DNA from: Marinilactibacillus sp. Marseille-P9653
GTDB lineage: Bacteria; Bacillota; Bacilli; Lactobacillales; Carnobacteriaceae_A
Assembly: GCF_916618885.1 (NCBI RefSeq)
Contig: NZ_CAKAKH010000001.1
Span: 124,001 to 188,000, forward strand
Length of the DNA stretch: 64,000 nt
Direction: 5' to 3'
Part shown: one piece after another, positions 1 through 7,367 of the stretch
Layout of the letters: each line of letters begins with the position of its first letter
How positions within the stretch are numbered: position 1 is the stretch's first letter
Notes under the pieces: model-generated
Told to the model about the DNA's origin: nothing
Databases searched by the model: none
What the model saw: the letters and a program-made list of their open reading frames with translations, nothing else
Translations under genes and position numbers: made by a program

Positions 1-65
1 TGAAATGTGCGCAGATGACCTATTCATGCTAGAATAAAGATAATAAATTATTGGAGGATGATATT

Positions 66-446
66 ATGGAACAAGCACTTGTTGAAATTTGCCTACGTAT
101 TAGAGATCTTGAGGCTACTTTAGACTTCTATACGAATCTATTTGATTTCGAAGTGGCTAGCCACAGAAAATTTCCTGAAAATAAATTTGATTTAGTTTAT
201 CTAAACTCTCCCGGTTCTTCTGTACAAATTGAGCTTACTTACAACTACGATGCAGATCCATACACTGTAGGAGATGGCTTCAGTCATCTAGGTGTAACTG
301 TTGGAGACTTAGAAAAAATGCACGAAATCTGTAAAGCTTCTGCTTACGAAACAGGTGAATTAAAAGGACTTTCAGGCGGCACACCGTCTTATTTCTTCGT
401 GACAGACCCTGATGGTTATAGAATTGAAGTCAAGCGCGCAAAATAA
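66..446 (+). CDS. gloA: Glyoxalase I / VOC-family protein
   Basis: A 126-residue single-domain VOC protein resembling lactoylglutathione lyase, which isomerises the hemithioacetal of methylglyoxal. Three of the four family metal ligands are visible: Glu56 (IELTYN), His74 (FSHLG) and Glu121 (GYRIEV). The usual first ligand, a histidine at about position 5-7, is Glu7 here (VEICLRI). The ATG at 66 is chosen because GGAGG at 53-57 sits 8 nt upstream; an in-frame TTG at 51 would overlap that ribosome binding site. LAB have little glutathione, so the physiological thiol is uncertain. It stands alone, with a terminator immediately downstream, and converges on the rlmH side of the chromosome. Confidence 0.85.
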   Translation: MEQALVEICLRIRDLEATLDFYTNLFDFEVASHRKFPENKFDLVYLNSPGSSVQIELTYNYDADPYTVGDGFSHLGVTVGDLEKMHEICKASAYETGELKGLSGGTPSYFFVTDPDGYRIEVKRAK

Positions 447-460
447 TTTTTTGAATATTT

Positions 461-503
461 AAATGAACGCATACTGGCATTTGCCAATTTGCGTTCATTT
501 TTT
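461..503 (+). terminator. Rho-independent terminator of gloA
   Basis: Inverted repeat AAATGAACGCA / TGCGTTCATTT with a 17-nt loop followed by a T run, 15 nt after the gloA stop codon. Confidence 0.8.
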
Positions 504-534
504 CTACTTACCATTACTTAATGTATATAAACTA

Positions 535-552
535 CTACTTATGATAAGGTTC
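535..552 (-). repeat. Left att-like copy of the rlmH 3' end
   Basis: Complement of CTACTTATGATAAGGTTC reads as codons for E-P-Y-H-K-stop, the C-terminus of RlmH. It matches the genuine gene end (5446-5463) at 15 of 18 bases in the same orientation. No rlmH coding extends beyond these codons on the left side. Confidence 0.7.
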
Positions 553-565
553 ACCATGATGTATC

Positions 566-582
566 TAAATGAGGTTTTTTAA
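566..582 (+). repeat. Left terminal inverted repeat of the rlmH-associated island
   Basis: TAAATGAGGTTTTTTAA. Its inverse complement, with one additional T, occurs at 5431-5448 overlapping the rlmH stop codon. The arrangement resembles the terminal inverted repeats of SCC elements. Confidence 0.6.
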
Positions 583-602
583 TACTTCTTTCAAAAATCC
601 TG

Positions 603-737
603 TTACTTTGCAGTATAGCCGCCATCAACAAGAAGTGTTGCACCGTTCACAGAACTAGCATCATCGCTTGCTAAGAAAAAAACTGCCTTCGCTATTTCTT
701 CAGGTTTTCCTAGTCTTCCTTGTGGATGAAGAGACGC
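603..737 (-). pseudogene. 3' remnant of a short-chain dehydrogenase gene
   Basis: The minus strand encodes only the last 44 residues of a classical SDR oxidoreductase: a [10 protein letters not shown] segment, then [10 protein letters not shown], then [14 protein letters not shown] and a stop. In complete SDRs (about 250 residues) this is the C-terminal helix-strand that closes the NAD(P)-binding Rossmann fold. Upstream, the frame hits a stop within three codons and the remaining 200 residues (cofactor motif, Ser-Tyr-Lys active site) are absent. It is a dead fragment inside the putative rlmH-associated island. Confidence 0.8.
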
Positions 738-1095
738 TAAATATTATTTCGTTTGGGAATCGACATTTGTGAGTAAGTCCTTGTCCCCGGTTAGCACTTA
801 AGCCATAATGGGACTAAGTCAACTTCGTTTTAAGGATTCTTCTGTATAAAATATTTAGGTTTCGATATAGTTGTAGAATAAGTGTAATTAAAGAGGTTGT
901 TCAAAAAGAATTCTTAACACTTCAATTTATTCATCAATTGAAAACTATCTATTTTTGCTATGTTTTCTTTATTACTTTGTTATATGAAATCCATTTCATT
1001 TGTTCTGTTTAAAATACATGTGTCTACTGTATATTTATACTTCGTTTTTGACATCTAAGGAATGGTCGCACCAAAAGACGAGGGGAGAGATAAGT
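738..1095. other. Intergenic stretch, no gene recognised
   Basis: AT-rich sequence between the SDR remnant and the diguanylate cyclase. I see no conserved RNA or intact reading frame; it presumably holds the promoter of the cyclase gene, but no convincing -35/-10 pair stands out. Confidence 0.5.
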
Positions 1096-2991
1096 GTGGA
1101 AAGAATTAAAAAATTCCTTTTATTATTGTTTCTGATGGTGTTTACTTGTTTGACAGTTGCTCCAACTGTTAATTTTGCAGTTCATGGTAATGAGATAACA
1201 GCAAAAAATGGGGTACTTGATTTACGTGATATAAATTTTGAAGAGCACAATTATGTAGAGATGAGTGGGGAGTGGGGTTTATATTGGCATAAATTCCTCA
1301 AACCGGAAAAGGTACCGGATAATCCTTCAACTTTTGTTTCATTTCCTCATATTTGGAGGGGTTCTGAAATAAACAATGAGACATTACCAGGTGAGGGACA
1401 CGCCACATATACGCTTAAAATAAAAGTAAATGAGGAGAGCTTATCAACTCCTAAGGGACTTTATGTACCGCTTATTTCGAATGCATCGAAACTATGGATC
1501 AATGGGAAATTAGTGAGTCAAATTGGTGAAATTGGTATGAGGTCAAAAGATGAACGCCCAACCTCTAATCCACAAGTCATCGCTCTTGATTTAGATAAGC
1601 CAGAATTTGATCTAGTTTTACAGGTTTCCAATTACTCTGAACGAAACGGTGGAATTTGGGGAGAGTTTTTGTTCGGAAATGCAGAAGAGTTAATAAGTAT
1701 GGCTGAGAAACGAATGCTTAAAGAAATGTTTATTATTGGTGGTTTAACTATTTTCGGATTTTACCATTTTGTTATTTATATTCTACGTAGAACAGATCGA
1801 GCTGCTCTCTATTTTGGGATTCTTTGTTTACTAATTGCTCTTCGCTCGCTGATAGTCGGCGAGGTAGTTTTAACCGATCTACTCCCTAATTTCTCTTGGG
1901 AATGGCATAGAAAAATCGAATATTGGACGATTTCAATCGCGTTTCCAGTATTTTTATTGTTTCTCAATGCAATGTTTCTTAACTATATTAAAAAATCCGT
2001 TTTACAAATGTTCTTTTTTATAAGTTTACTTTATTCTTTATTTGTCTTATTTACACCTGCTAAAGTTTTTTCGTATACGATTAACTTTTATCAACTGATC
2101 ATGACAGCGATAATGTTGTATGTACTTTTTGAATTGACCAAAGCGTGGAAGCGAAATGTTCCAGGTGTAAGGGTTTTATTAATCTCAACCGTCATTTTTA
2201 CTTGTACAGCCTTAAATGATGTCCTTTATTACAATGAATTGATTCATACAGGTGATTTTACAAGTGTTGGATTATATATCTTTATCTTTGCTCAGTCCAT
2301 CGTTCTTGCTATTAAATATGCATCTACCTTTCAAAAAGTTGAAACCCTGTCTATTCGTTTAGGAGAACTAAATAACACCCTTGAGGAAAAAGTGCAAATA
2401 AGAACTTCTCAACTGGAGCGATCACAAAATGAACTAAAACAACTGAATCAGAAGCTCGAAATTCTTTCAAACATTGATACTCTAACAAATGTTCCGAATA
2501 GACGGTCACTCAACCAAAATTATGAAGAGGTTTGGGAGATAAACAAGGATTTATTGAGGCCAATTACAGTATTTATGATCGATATAGATTGTTTTAAGCT
2601 TTTTAATGATACATATGGTCATCAAAAAGGGGATGAGGTACTAAAATTAGTCGCTCAATCATTGAAAAATAGATTGGATATGGTTGGAGGGTTCTTTGCA
2701 AGGTATGGCGGAGAAGAATTCTTTGCTTTATTAGATGGGAAATCCGTTGAAGAAGCTGTTGATATAGCTAAAGATATGAATGATGTCATTCATAAATTAA
2801 AAATCCAACATAAAACTTCAACGGTTACAGATACAGTAACAATTAGTATCGGAATTGCCCATTCTACTTCTGCAAATCTAGTAGAAAAAGATCAACTAAT
2901 TAGTAAAGCTGACGACGCTCTTTATCGTTCAAAACAAATTGGCAGAGATTCCATATCATTGTTTTATCAGAATGAAATTAAACATCTGTAA
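1096..2991 (+). CDS. Membrane diguanylate cyclase (7TM-DISM + GGDEF)
   Basis: Predicted to make cyclic di-GMP from two GTP. The 631-residue protein has an N-terminal signal/anchor (about 5-30), an extracytoplasmic beta-rich 7TMR-DISM extracellular-type ligand domain (about 35-200), a seven-helix membrane block (about 208-410), a coiled coil (about 415-460) and a GGDEF domain (about 465-625) with GGEEF at 538-542 and the upstream DID-x-FKLFND motif. The RxxD inhibitory site expected five residues before GGEEF is absent, so product inhibition may be lost. The GTG at 1096 follows GAGGGGAG by about 9 nt; frame extension upstream lacks a good ribosome binding site. It lies in the rlmH-associated accessory segment and no EAL/HD-GYP partner is in the window. 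Confidence 0.88.
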   Translation: MERIKKFLLLLFLMVFTCLTVAPTVNFAVHGNEITAKNGVLDLRDINFEEHNYVEMSGEWGLYWHKFLKPEKVPDNPSTFVSFPHIWRGSEINNETLPGEGHATYTLKIKVNEESLSTPKGLYVPLISNASKLWINGKLVSQIGEIGMRSKDERPTSNPQVIALDLDKPEFDLVLQVSNYSERNGGIWGEFLFGNAEELISMAEKRMLKEMFIIGGLTIFGFYHFVIYILRRTDRAALYFGILCLLIALRSLIVGEVVLTDLLPNFSWEWHRKIEYWTISIAFPVFLLFLNAMFLNYIKKSVLQMFFFISLLYSLFVLFTPAKVFSYTINFYQLIMTAIMLYVLFELTKAWKRNVPGVRVLLISTVIFTCTALNDVLYYNELIHTGDFTSVGLYIFIFAQSIVLAIKYASTFQKVETLSIRLGELNNTLEEKVQIRTSQLERSQNELKQLNQKLEILSNIDTLTNVPNRRSLNQNYEEVWEINKDLLRPITVFMIDIDCFKLFNDTYGHQKGDEVLKLVAQSLKNRLDMVGGFFARYGGEEFFALLDGKSVEEAVDIAKDMNDVIHKLKIQHKTSTVTDTVTISIGIAHSTSANLVEKDQLISKADDALYRSKQIGRDSISLFYQNEIKHL

Positions 2992-3240
2992 CCATCTCGA
3001 TATTGTTGAGAAAATCTAACATAACAGACTAAATTATATTGGAATTCACAAATATATCCCTGTTCTCTTTTTAAGATGTAATGTACTGACATATTCATTT
3101 AAATTTCATGATTATTATCGGTAACTCTTTCTAGCATGTATTGTTCACTATCATTATATTTAATTATTTCTTTTCACTTACAATAGCATGTACACATAAA
3201 CTCACTTTAAGATTCTTTAATGGAATTTGAATATTGGTAA

Positions 3241-5223
3241 CTGACTTTCCGCATGTCTAATTCTTACAATTAGGAATTTAAGAAGGAGTCCATTTTCTTT
3301 TCTCGAATACAAATGATAAATCATGATACGTTTTCGAGAAAGGACGACTTCTATGAATCCACAACAAGATGATCAAACCTATCCATGCCGGTGCGCTACC
3401 AATCAGCTTCGCCATGGCCCGGCTTGCTCATATTCAAGAAACCATTGATCAAAGAGTGCAGTGGAGGGAAGACAATACCAAGGTGTCTCCCGGTTTTTTA
3501 ATCGAAAGCTTAGTTGCCGCCATCATGTCTACACACGGCACAATTCCGCTTGTGCGCTTACAGGAATACTGGCGGGACCAGGACTGGGAATTGCTTTTTC
3601 GCCACACATCGATCACGCCGGATCACTTGAATGATGACGCCTACGGACGTGCCTTAGACAAGTTGGCGGATCTTGATTTAGAACAATTGTGCATGGACAT
3701 CTCCGTGCAACTTCTTCTGAAGCACAAAGAAGACATTCAAGTGATCCACGCGGATACCACGTCAAAATCTGTTCAGGGCGTGTATGATCAGCCTGCAGAC
3801 GATTCCTTTGTGCTTGCCCATGGGTACAGCAAAGATCACCGGCCGGATCTGAAACAACTGAAAATCGGATTAGGTGTCCAGCAAAAGGGACTTCCATTGT
3901 TTGCACAAGTCTTTTCCGGCAATGTTTCTGATCAAAAATGGAGCATACAAGCGATTCAAAAGATGAGTCAGGTTTTCGAAGAAAACGGACAACGAGCACC
4001 TTTTGTGCTCGACAGCAGCTTGATTACAAAAGACAATCTTGCGGCTATGGAACAGAAGCAGATCCAATTTCTTTCCCGGATACCTGATACATTCAGTGTA
4101 ACAGAGTCGGCCAAAGAAGAAGCCATGCGGTCAACGGAATGGAGCGCGTTTCAAACACCAAATGAAAAGGAATACCGCTTGTACACAACTTTCGGAGTAC
4201 CATGTGCTCAACGAAAAACGATGTATCCACTCACCGTTGTATGGTCCAAGGAATTAGCAACGAAAAAAGAAGGTACGTTGCAAAAAAACTGGGCAAAGAT
4301 GCAAAAAAAGCTCATGAAAGAACTGAAAAAGAAAGAAAAGCCGCTATTTAGTTGCGGAGCAGATGCACGTACGGCTTTAGATGAAAGTATTCGTGCCATC
4401 TACGAGCAAGGATTTGATGTGAAAGGCACTGTCACATCTGTCAAAACATTTTCTCACACTGGACCAGGCCGTCCAAAAAAAGACCGTGTCGCAGAAGAAA
4501 TGACGACATACGCTTTGTCCTTTAGCGACCTGGCGATTCACCCTGCTTTCGCAGAAAGAGAACGTCACATGGCTTCTTGTTTTGTGTTAATCAGCAGCCC
4601 CGATATGACGCACTCAGCCGAAGAAAAGCTGCTTCTTTACAAGAAGCAAAGTCGGGTGGAAACGCGGTTTCGTCTCTTAAAAGATCCGATGGTCTTTCAT
4701 CGCGTCTACTTGAAAAATCCGACGCGTGTGATGGCGTTGAGCTACGTATTTTACCTTGTGCTCCTGCTTTTATCGTATTTGGAGTACCGTGTTCGGCGCT
4801 CATTAGCAGAGCGCCAAGAAGATTGGATTGCGCCCGGCAATAAAAAAACGAAAACACCGTCCGTCAAAGCAATTGTCGAAACATTGGACCGCCTGATGAC
4901 CATGGCAATCGGCAACGATCGTTATATTGCAGAACCCACACGTCCGCAAATTCACCATGCCGTAGACTGGGCCGGCTTTGATTTAGCGATTTTGATCACG
5001 CCGATCATCGAGATGGAACAGCATATTCGCTAAAAGACTATTTTTTAAAAAACAGAGGGGATTTTTGGCTTCCTACCACTTTTTTTCCGAGTAAAAAGAG
5101 TGGTGAGAACAGATTTATCGCCTTTATTTTGGGGAAAATCACGTGAAAATGACTTGTTTCTAATGCCTATGTTTCAAAAAACAAAAAATCAAAATTGTAT
5201 GTTTTTGACATGCGGAAAGTCAG
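3241..5223 (+). mobile_element. Complete IS1634-family (IS4-like) insertion sequence
   Basis: A 1983-bp element with perfect 17-bp terminal inverted repeats: CTGACTTTCCGCATGTC at 3241-3257 and its complement at 5207-5223. It is flanked by a 6-bp target duplication TGGTAA (3235-3240 and 5224-5229). It contains one transposase gene. The intact ends and duplication imply a recent, unrearranged insertion. Its base composition is visibly richer in G+C than the surrounding DNA. Confidence 0.93.
3369..5033 (+). CDS. IS1634-family DDE transposase (N-terminus possibly frameshifted)
   Basis: A 554-residue DDE/RNase H-fold transposase with the family N-terminal region (IKPIHAGALPISFAMA), a first catalytic Asp in HADTTS and a C-terminal acidic segment around KKQSRVETRFRLL that likely supplies the Glu. 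The ATG at 3369 has no ribosome binding site. A good one (AGGA, 3341-3344) precedes ATG 3353, which reads MNPQQDDQ and then leaves frame. One ATCAA unit added after GATGATCAA would join the two frames, suggesting a 5-bp repeat-unit deletion and possibly an inactive or poorly translated transposase. That last point is inference. Confidence 0.85.
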   Translation: MIKPIHAGALPISFAMARLAHIQETIDQRVQWREDNTKVSPGFLIESLVAAIMSTHGTIPLVRLQEYWRDQDWELLFRHTSITPDHLNDDAYGRALDKLADLDLEQLCMDISVQLLLKHKEDIQVIHADTTSKSVQGVYDQPADDSFVLAHGYSKDHRPDLKQLKIGLGVQQKGLPLFAQVFSGNVSDQKWSIQAIQKMSQVFEENGQRAPFVLDSSLITKDNLAAMEQKQIQFLSRIPDTFSVTESAKEEAMRSTEWSAFQTPNEKEYRLYTTFGVPCAQRKTMYPLTVVWSKELATKKEGTLQKNWAKMQKKLMKELKKKEKPLFSCGADARTALDESIRAIYEQGFDVKGTVTSVKTFSHTGPGRPKKDRVAEEMTTYALSFSDLAIHPAFAERERHMASCFVLISSPDMTHSAEEKLLLYKKQSRVETRFRLLKDPMVFHRVYLKNPTRVMALSYVFYLVLLLLSYLEYRVRRSLAERQEDWIAPGNKKTKTPSVKAIVETLDRLMTMAIGNDRYIAEPTRPQIHHAVDWAGFDLAILITPIIEMEQHIR

Positions 5224-5259
5224 TGGTAATACTTTCTAAGTGGTACTGATTCGTAAACG

Positions 5260-5297
5260 AAGAGCCTAACCCATTTTGATTAAGATTTAGGCTCTTT
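5260..5297 (+). terminator. Terminator-like hairpin right of the IS
   Basis: AGAGCCTAA at 5261-5269 pairs with TTAGGCTCT at 5286-5294, followed by a short T run. Before the IS inserted, it would have been the first hairpin downstream of the diguanylate cyclase. Confidence 0.65.
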
Positions 5298-5430
5298 CTA
5301 GAATTGTTCTGTTAAATTATACGATGGAATGCTAGTTCCTATGCACCATGTTCACTCAGTATTAACTATATTTCTATCCCATCTAATTTAAATTCACAGC
5401 ATACCTAATACAATAATAATTTTAATGACC

Positions 5431-5448
5431 TTAAAAAAACCTCATTTA
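5431..5448 (-). repeat. Right terminal inverted repeat of the rlmH-associated island
   Basis: Complement reads TAAATGAGGTTTTTTTAA, beginning with the rlmH stop codon. It is the inverse of 566-582 with one extra T. From memory, staphylococcal rlmH-SCC junctions read similarly (CATAAGTAATGAGGTT). Confidence 0.6.
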
Positions 5449-5925
5449 CTTATGGTACGGTTCATTCCGCATAATCCTAAATGCACGGTAAATCTGCTCT
5501 ATCAAAATCAGTCTCATTAGCTGATGTGGGTACGTCATTTTACCGAAGGAGATAGTTTCGTCGCTGCGGTTCATGACGGCTTCGCTTAATCCGAGCGATC
5601 CACCGATCACAAAGACGATGCTGCTGTTTCCATGCAGCATCAGTTGTTGGATTTCTTTGGAGAACGATTCAGATGAGCGTTCTTTTGATTTGATCGCAAG
5701 CGAAAAAACATAAGCCTGGCTTGGAATTTTTGCAAGTATTCTTTCGCCTTCTTTGTCTTTGACTTGTATCATTTCTGCCGCGCTTAATTCTTCTGGCGCT
5801 TTTTCGTCGGGTACTTCAACGATTTTAAATTTTGTGTAAGCACCTAGTCGCTTCACGTATTCTTTGATGCCTTCAATCAAATATTTTTCTTTTAACTTAC
5901 CTACAGAAATAATCGTAATATCCAT
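5446..5925 (-). CDS. rlmH: 23S rRNA (pseudouridine1915-N3)-methyltransferase RlmH
   Basis: Methylates pseudouridine 1915 of 23S rRNA in helix 69, using SAM on assembled 70S ribosomes. The 159-residue length is standard. The SPOUT fold knot is marked by [13 protein letters not shown], and the conserved C-terminus ends RNEPYHK. The gene is origin-proximal, as in staphylococci and enterococci. Its 3' end is the classic attachment site of SCC islands, and here its last codons recur at 535-552. It is separated from ohrR by only 11 nt, so the two may be co-transcribed. Confidence 0.95.
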   Translation of the reverse strand: MDITIISVGKLKEKYLIEGIKEYVKRLGAYTKFKIVEVPDEKAPEELSAAEMIQVKDKEGERILAKIPSQAYVFSLAIKSKERSSESFSKEIQQLMLHGNSSIVFVIGGSLGLSEAVMNRSDETISFGKMTYPHQLMRLILIEQIYRAFRIMRNEPYHK

Positions 5926-5936
5926 TTTATGCCACC

Positions 5937-6368
5937 TTACTCGCCAAATCGGCCCATCATTTTAGATAAGATTTTTTTCAACTGGAAAAATTCTTCTTCT
6001 TCCAAATTGAGATGCTTATAAAAATTAATCGGAATAGAGCCTGCTTTTTCTTCTGCTTCTTTTCCTTTTTCTGTTAAGCTGACCTCAACAACACGCTCAT
6101 CTGCAGCTGAACGCACCCGTTTAATCAAACCGTGTTCTTCCATTCGTTTCAGCATGGGTGTTAACGTACCTGAATCAAGAAACAGGCGCTCTCCCATTGC
6201 TTTTACCGAGATTTTATCTACTTCCCATAAAACAAGTAAGACTAGATATTGGGGATACGTAATATCTAATTCCTTTAATAAAGGACGGTAAATTTTTGTC
6301 ATTTGTCTTGTTGTGGCATACAAAGAAAAGCACAACTGATTTTCTAATTTTAATAATTCATTTGACAT
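5937..6368 (-). CDS. ohrR: Organic-peroxide-sensing MarR-family repressor OhrR
   Basis: A 143-residue winged-helix MarR-type repressor that senses organic hydroperoxides through a reactive N-terminal cysteine. The diagnostic segment KLENQLCF carries Cys13, and the recognition region [14 protein letters not shown] is nearly that of Bacillus OhrR. No second cysteine is present, so this is the one-Cys type. The ATG at 6368 is 8 nt after AGGAG; upstream ATG and GTG codons overlap that site. It is divergent from ohr, with the operator in the shared intergenic region. Confidence 0.92.
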   Translation of the reverse strand: MSNELLKLENQLCFSLYATTRQMTKIYRPLLKELDITYPQYLVLLVLWEVDKISVKAMGERLFLDSGTLTPMLKRMEEHGLIKRVRSAADERVVEVSLTEKGKEAEEKAGSIPINFYKHLNLEEEEFFQLKKILSKMMGRFGE

Positions 6369-6421
6369 GCTCATCACTCCTAACTTTAATTATATCAATT
6401 TATAAAGTAAGTTTATATAGT

Positions 6422-6459
6422 TTGACTTCTTTAATTAGGTTGTGTACAATCTAATTGTA
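6422..6459 (+). promoter_or_regulatory. ohr promoter with overlapping OhrR operator
   Basis: TTGACT (6422-6427), a 17-bp spacer and TACAAT (6445-6450) form a strong sigma-A promoter. The -10 hexamer is the left half of a perfect inverted repeat TACAAT-CTA-ATTGTA (6445-6459) that matches the known Bacillus OhrR box. Repressor binding would directly occlude the -10 element. Confidence 0.88.
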
Positions 6460-6490
6460 AGCAAATAATTAATAAGGATAGGTGATTCAA

Positions 6491-6913
6491 ATGTCAAACG
6501 CATTATACACTGCAACCTCAACAGCAACTGGTGGACGTCAAGGACATGTCAAATCTTCAGATAACGTTTTAGATTTAGAGCTAACTGTACCTAAAGGACT
6601 AGGTGGACGCGGCGAAGAAGGCAAAACCAATCCTGAACAATTATTTTCTGCTGGATATTCAGCATGTTTCGATAGCGCACTTCAATTAGTCGCTGGACAA
6701 GCTAAGAAAAGAATCAATTCAACTGTAACTGCTGATGTAAGTATTGCAAAAGTAGGCCAAGGCTTTGGATTAGCTGTTGAATTAACAGTAGAAATCGAAA
6801 ACGTAACGCAAGAAGAAGCAGAAGAATTAGTTGAAAAAGCACACCAAGTTTGTCCTTATTCAAGAGCAATCGATGGTAACGTAGAAGTTAAGAAAACTGC
6901 AATCGCAAAATAA
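6491..6913 (+). CDS. ohr: Organic hydroperoxide resistance protein Ohr
   Basis: A 140-residue OsmC/Ohr-family thiol peroxidase that reduces organic hydroperoxides with lipoyl/dithiol reductants. Both catalytic cysteines are visible, in FSAGYSACFDSAL and in QVCPYSRAIDGN; the resolving pair and conserved Arg/Glu context are intact. The ATG at 6491 follows AGGTG by 6 nt; a GTG at 6484 region lies within the ribosome binding site. Expression should be derepressed when OhrR Cys13 is oxidised. A terminator follows 20 nt after the stop. Confidence 0.94.
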   Translation: MSNALYTATSTATGGRQGHVKSSDNVLDLELTVPKGLGGRGEEGKTNPEQLFSAGYSACFDSALQLVAGQAKKRINSTVTADVSIAKVGQGFGLAVELTVEIENVTQEEAEELVEKAHQVCPYSRAIDGNVEVKKTAIAK

Positions 6914-6933
6914 ATTATATGACCCAACTATCC

Positions 6934-6974
6934 AAGACCTGACCTTGTTTCCTCAACAAGATCAGGTCTTTTTT
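6934..6974 (+). terminator. Terminator of ohr
   Basis: AAGACCTGA...CTTGTT hairpin with ACAAG...TCAGGTCTT and a T6 run. Confidence 0.88.
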
Positions 6975-6990
6975 CCACCGTAATTCACAC

Positions 6991-7317
6991 TTATGCACAA
7001 AAGTTATCCACATATACACAGGTTTGTTCCCCATATTTTCGCCTAATCACCTTTTTTAAGTGCTTTCTTTTAAATTTTTTGCTCGTTCAAAATCAGTAGT
7101 TATGCACAGCGTTTATTATGTTCTAACTCGTTCTTTAAAAGAACTTATACCTTGTTAAAGAAACGTTTGTGTACTAGATACACATCTGTTTCAATAAGTT
7201 ACGCACAGCCTTTCAGAATTCTGTGGATAACTTTATTTCTATTTATTTTACTGTCTTCTCAATCTACTTCTTATAGTTATCCACAATTCCAAATAGTTAC
7301 GCACAACGTTATACACA
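6991..7317. other. Isolated DnaA-box cluster between ohr and htrA
   Basis: Non-coding 327-bp region with three perfect TTATCCACA boxes: 7004-7012 (+), 7222-7230 (-), 7277-7285 (+). Five one- or two-mismatch boxes accompany them: TTATGCACA at 6991 and 7100, TTACGCACA at 7199 and 7297, TTATACACA at 7309. All but one lie in the same orientation. Between them is an AT-rich tract (about 7053-7082). This is as dense as the oriC clusters but nearly 30 kb from dnaA. By analogy with Bacillus DnaA-box clusters and E. coli datA/DARS, it could titrate DnaA or modulate its nucleotide state; that role is inference. Confidence 0.8.
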
Positions 7318-7327
7318 CTGTGTACAA

Positions 7328-7360
7328 AAAGACCTGCAGATTGATCTCTGCAGGTCTCTT
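7328..7360 (-). terminator. Terminator of htrA
   Basis: Perfect 10-bp stem AGACCTGCAG / CTGCAGGTCT (7330-7339, 7348-7357) with a T-run in the minus direction, just beyond the htrA stop. Confidence 0.85.
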
Positions 7361-7367
7361 TTATATT

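Larger units (their letters stand above)
535..5463. mobile_element. Putative SCC-like island remnant inserted at the rlmH 3' end
   Basis: The segment between gloA and rlmH is bounded by direct copies of the last six codons of rlmH. The left copy (535-552, read on minus) gives Glu-Pro-Tyr-His-Lys-stop; 15 of 18 bases match the genuine end at 5446-5463, and all differences are synonymous or between stop codons. Just inside are inverted repeats: TAAATGAGGTTTTTTAA at 566-582 and its complement with one extra T at 5431-5448. Staphylococcal cassette chromosomes insert at exactly this gene end, leaving direct att repeats and terminal inverted repeats. Contents: a dehydrogenase 3' remnant, a diguanylate cyclase and an IS1634-type element. 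No ccr recombinase is present, so this would be a decayed or recombinase-less island. This is inference from ends and context. Confidence 0.6.

Noticed and set aside
893-920. Sequence resembling an IS border upstream of the diguanylate cyclase
   Set aside because: No matching inverse end or transposase fragment was found nearby.
3613-4857. Several open frames antisense to, or in other frames of, the IS1634-type transposase
   Set aside because: Shadow frames of a GC-richer gene, without plausible starts or known domains.
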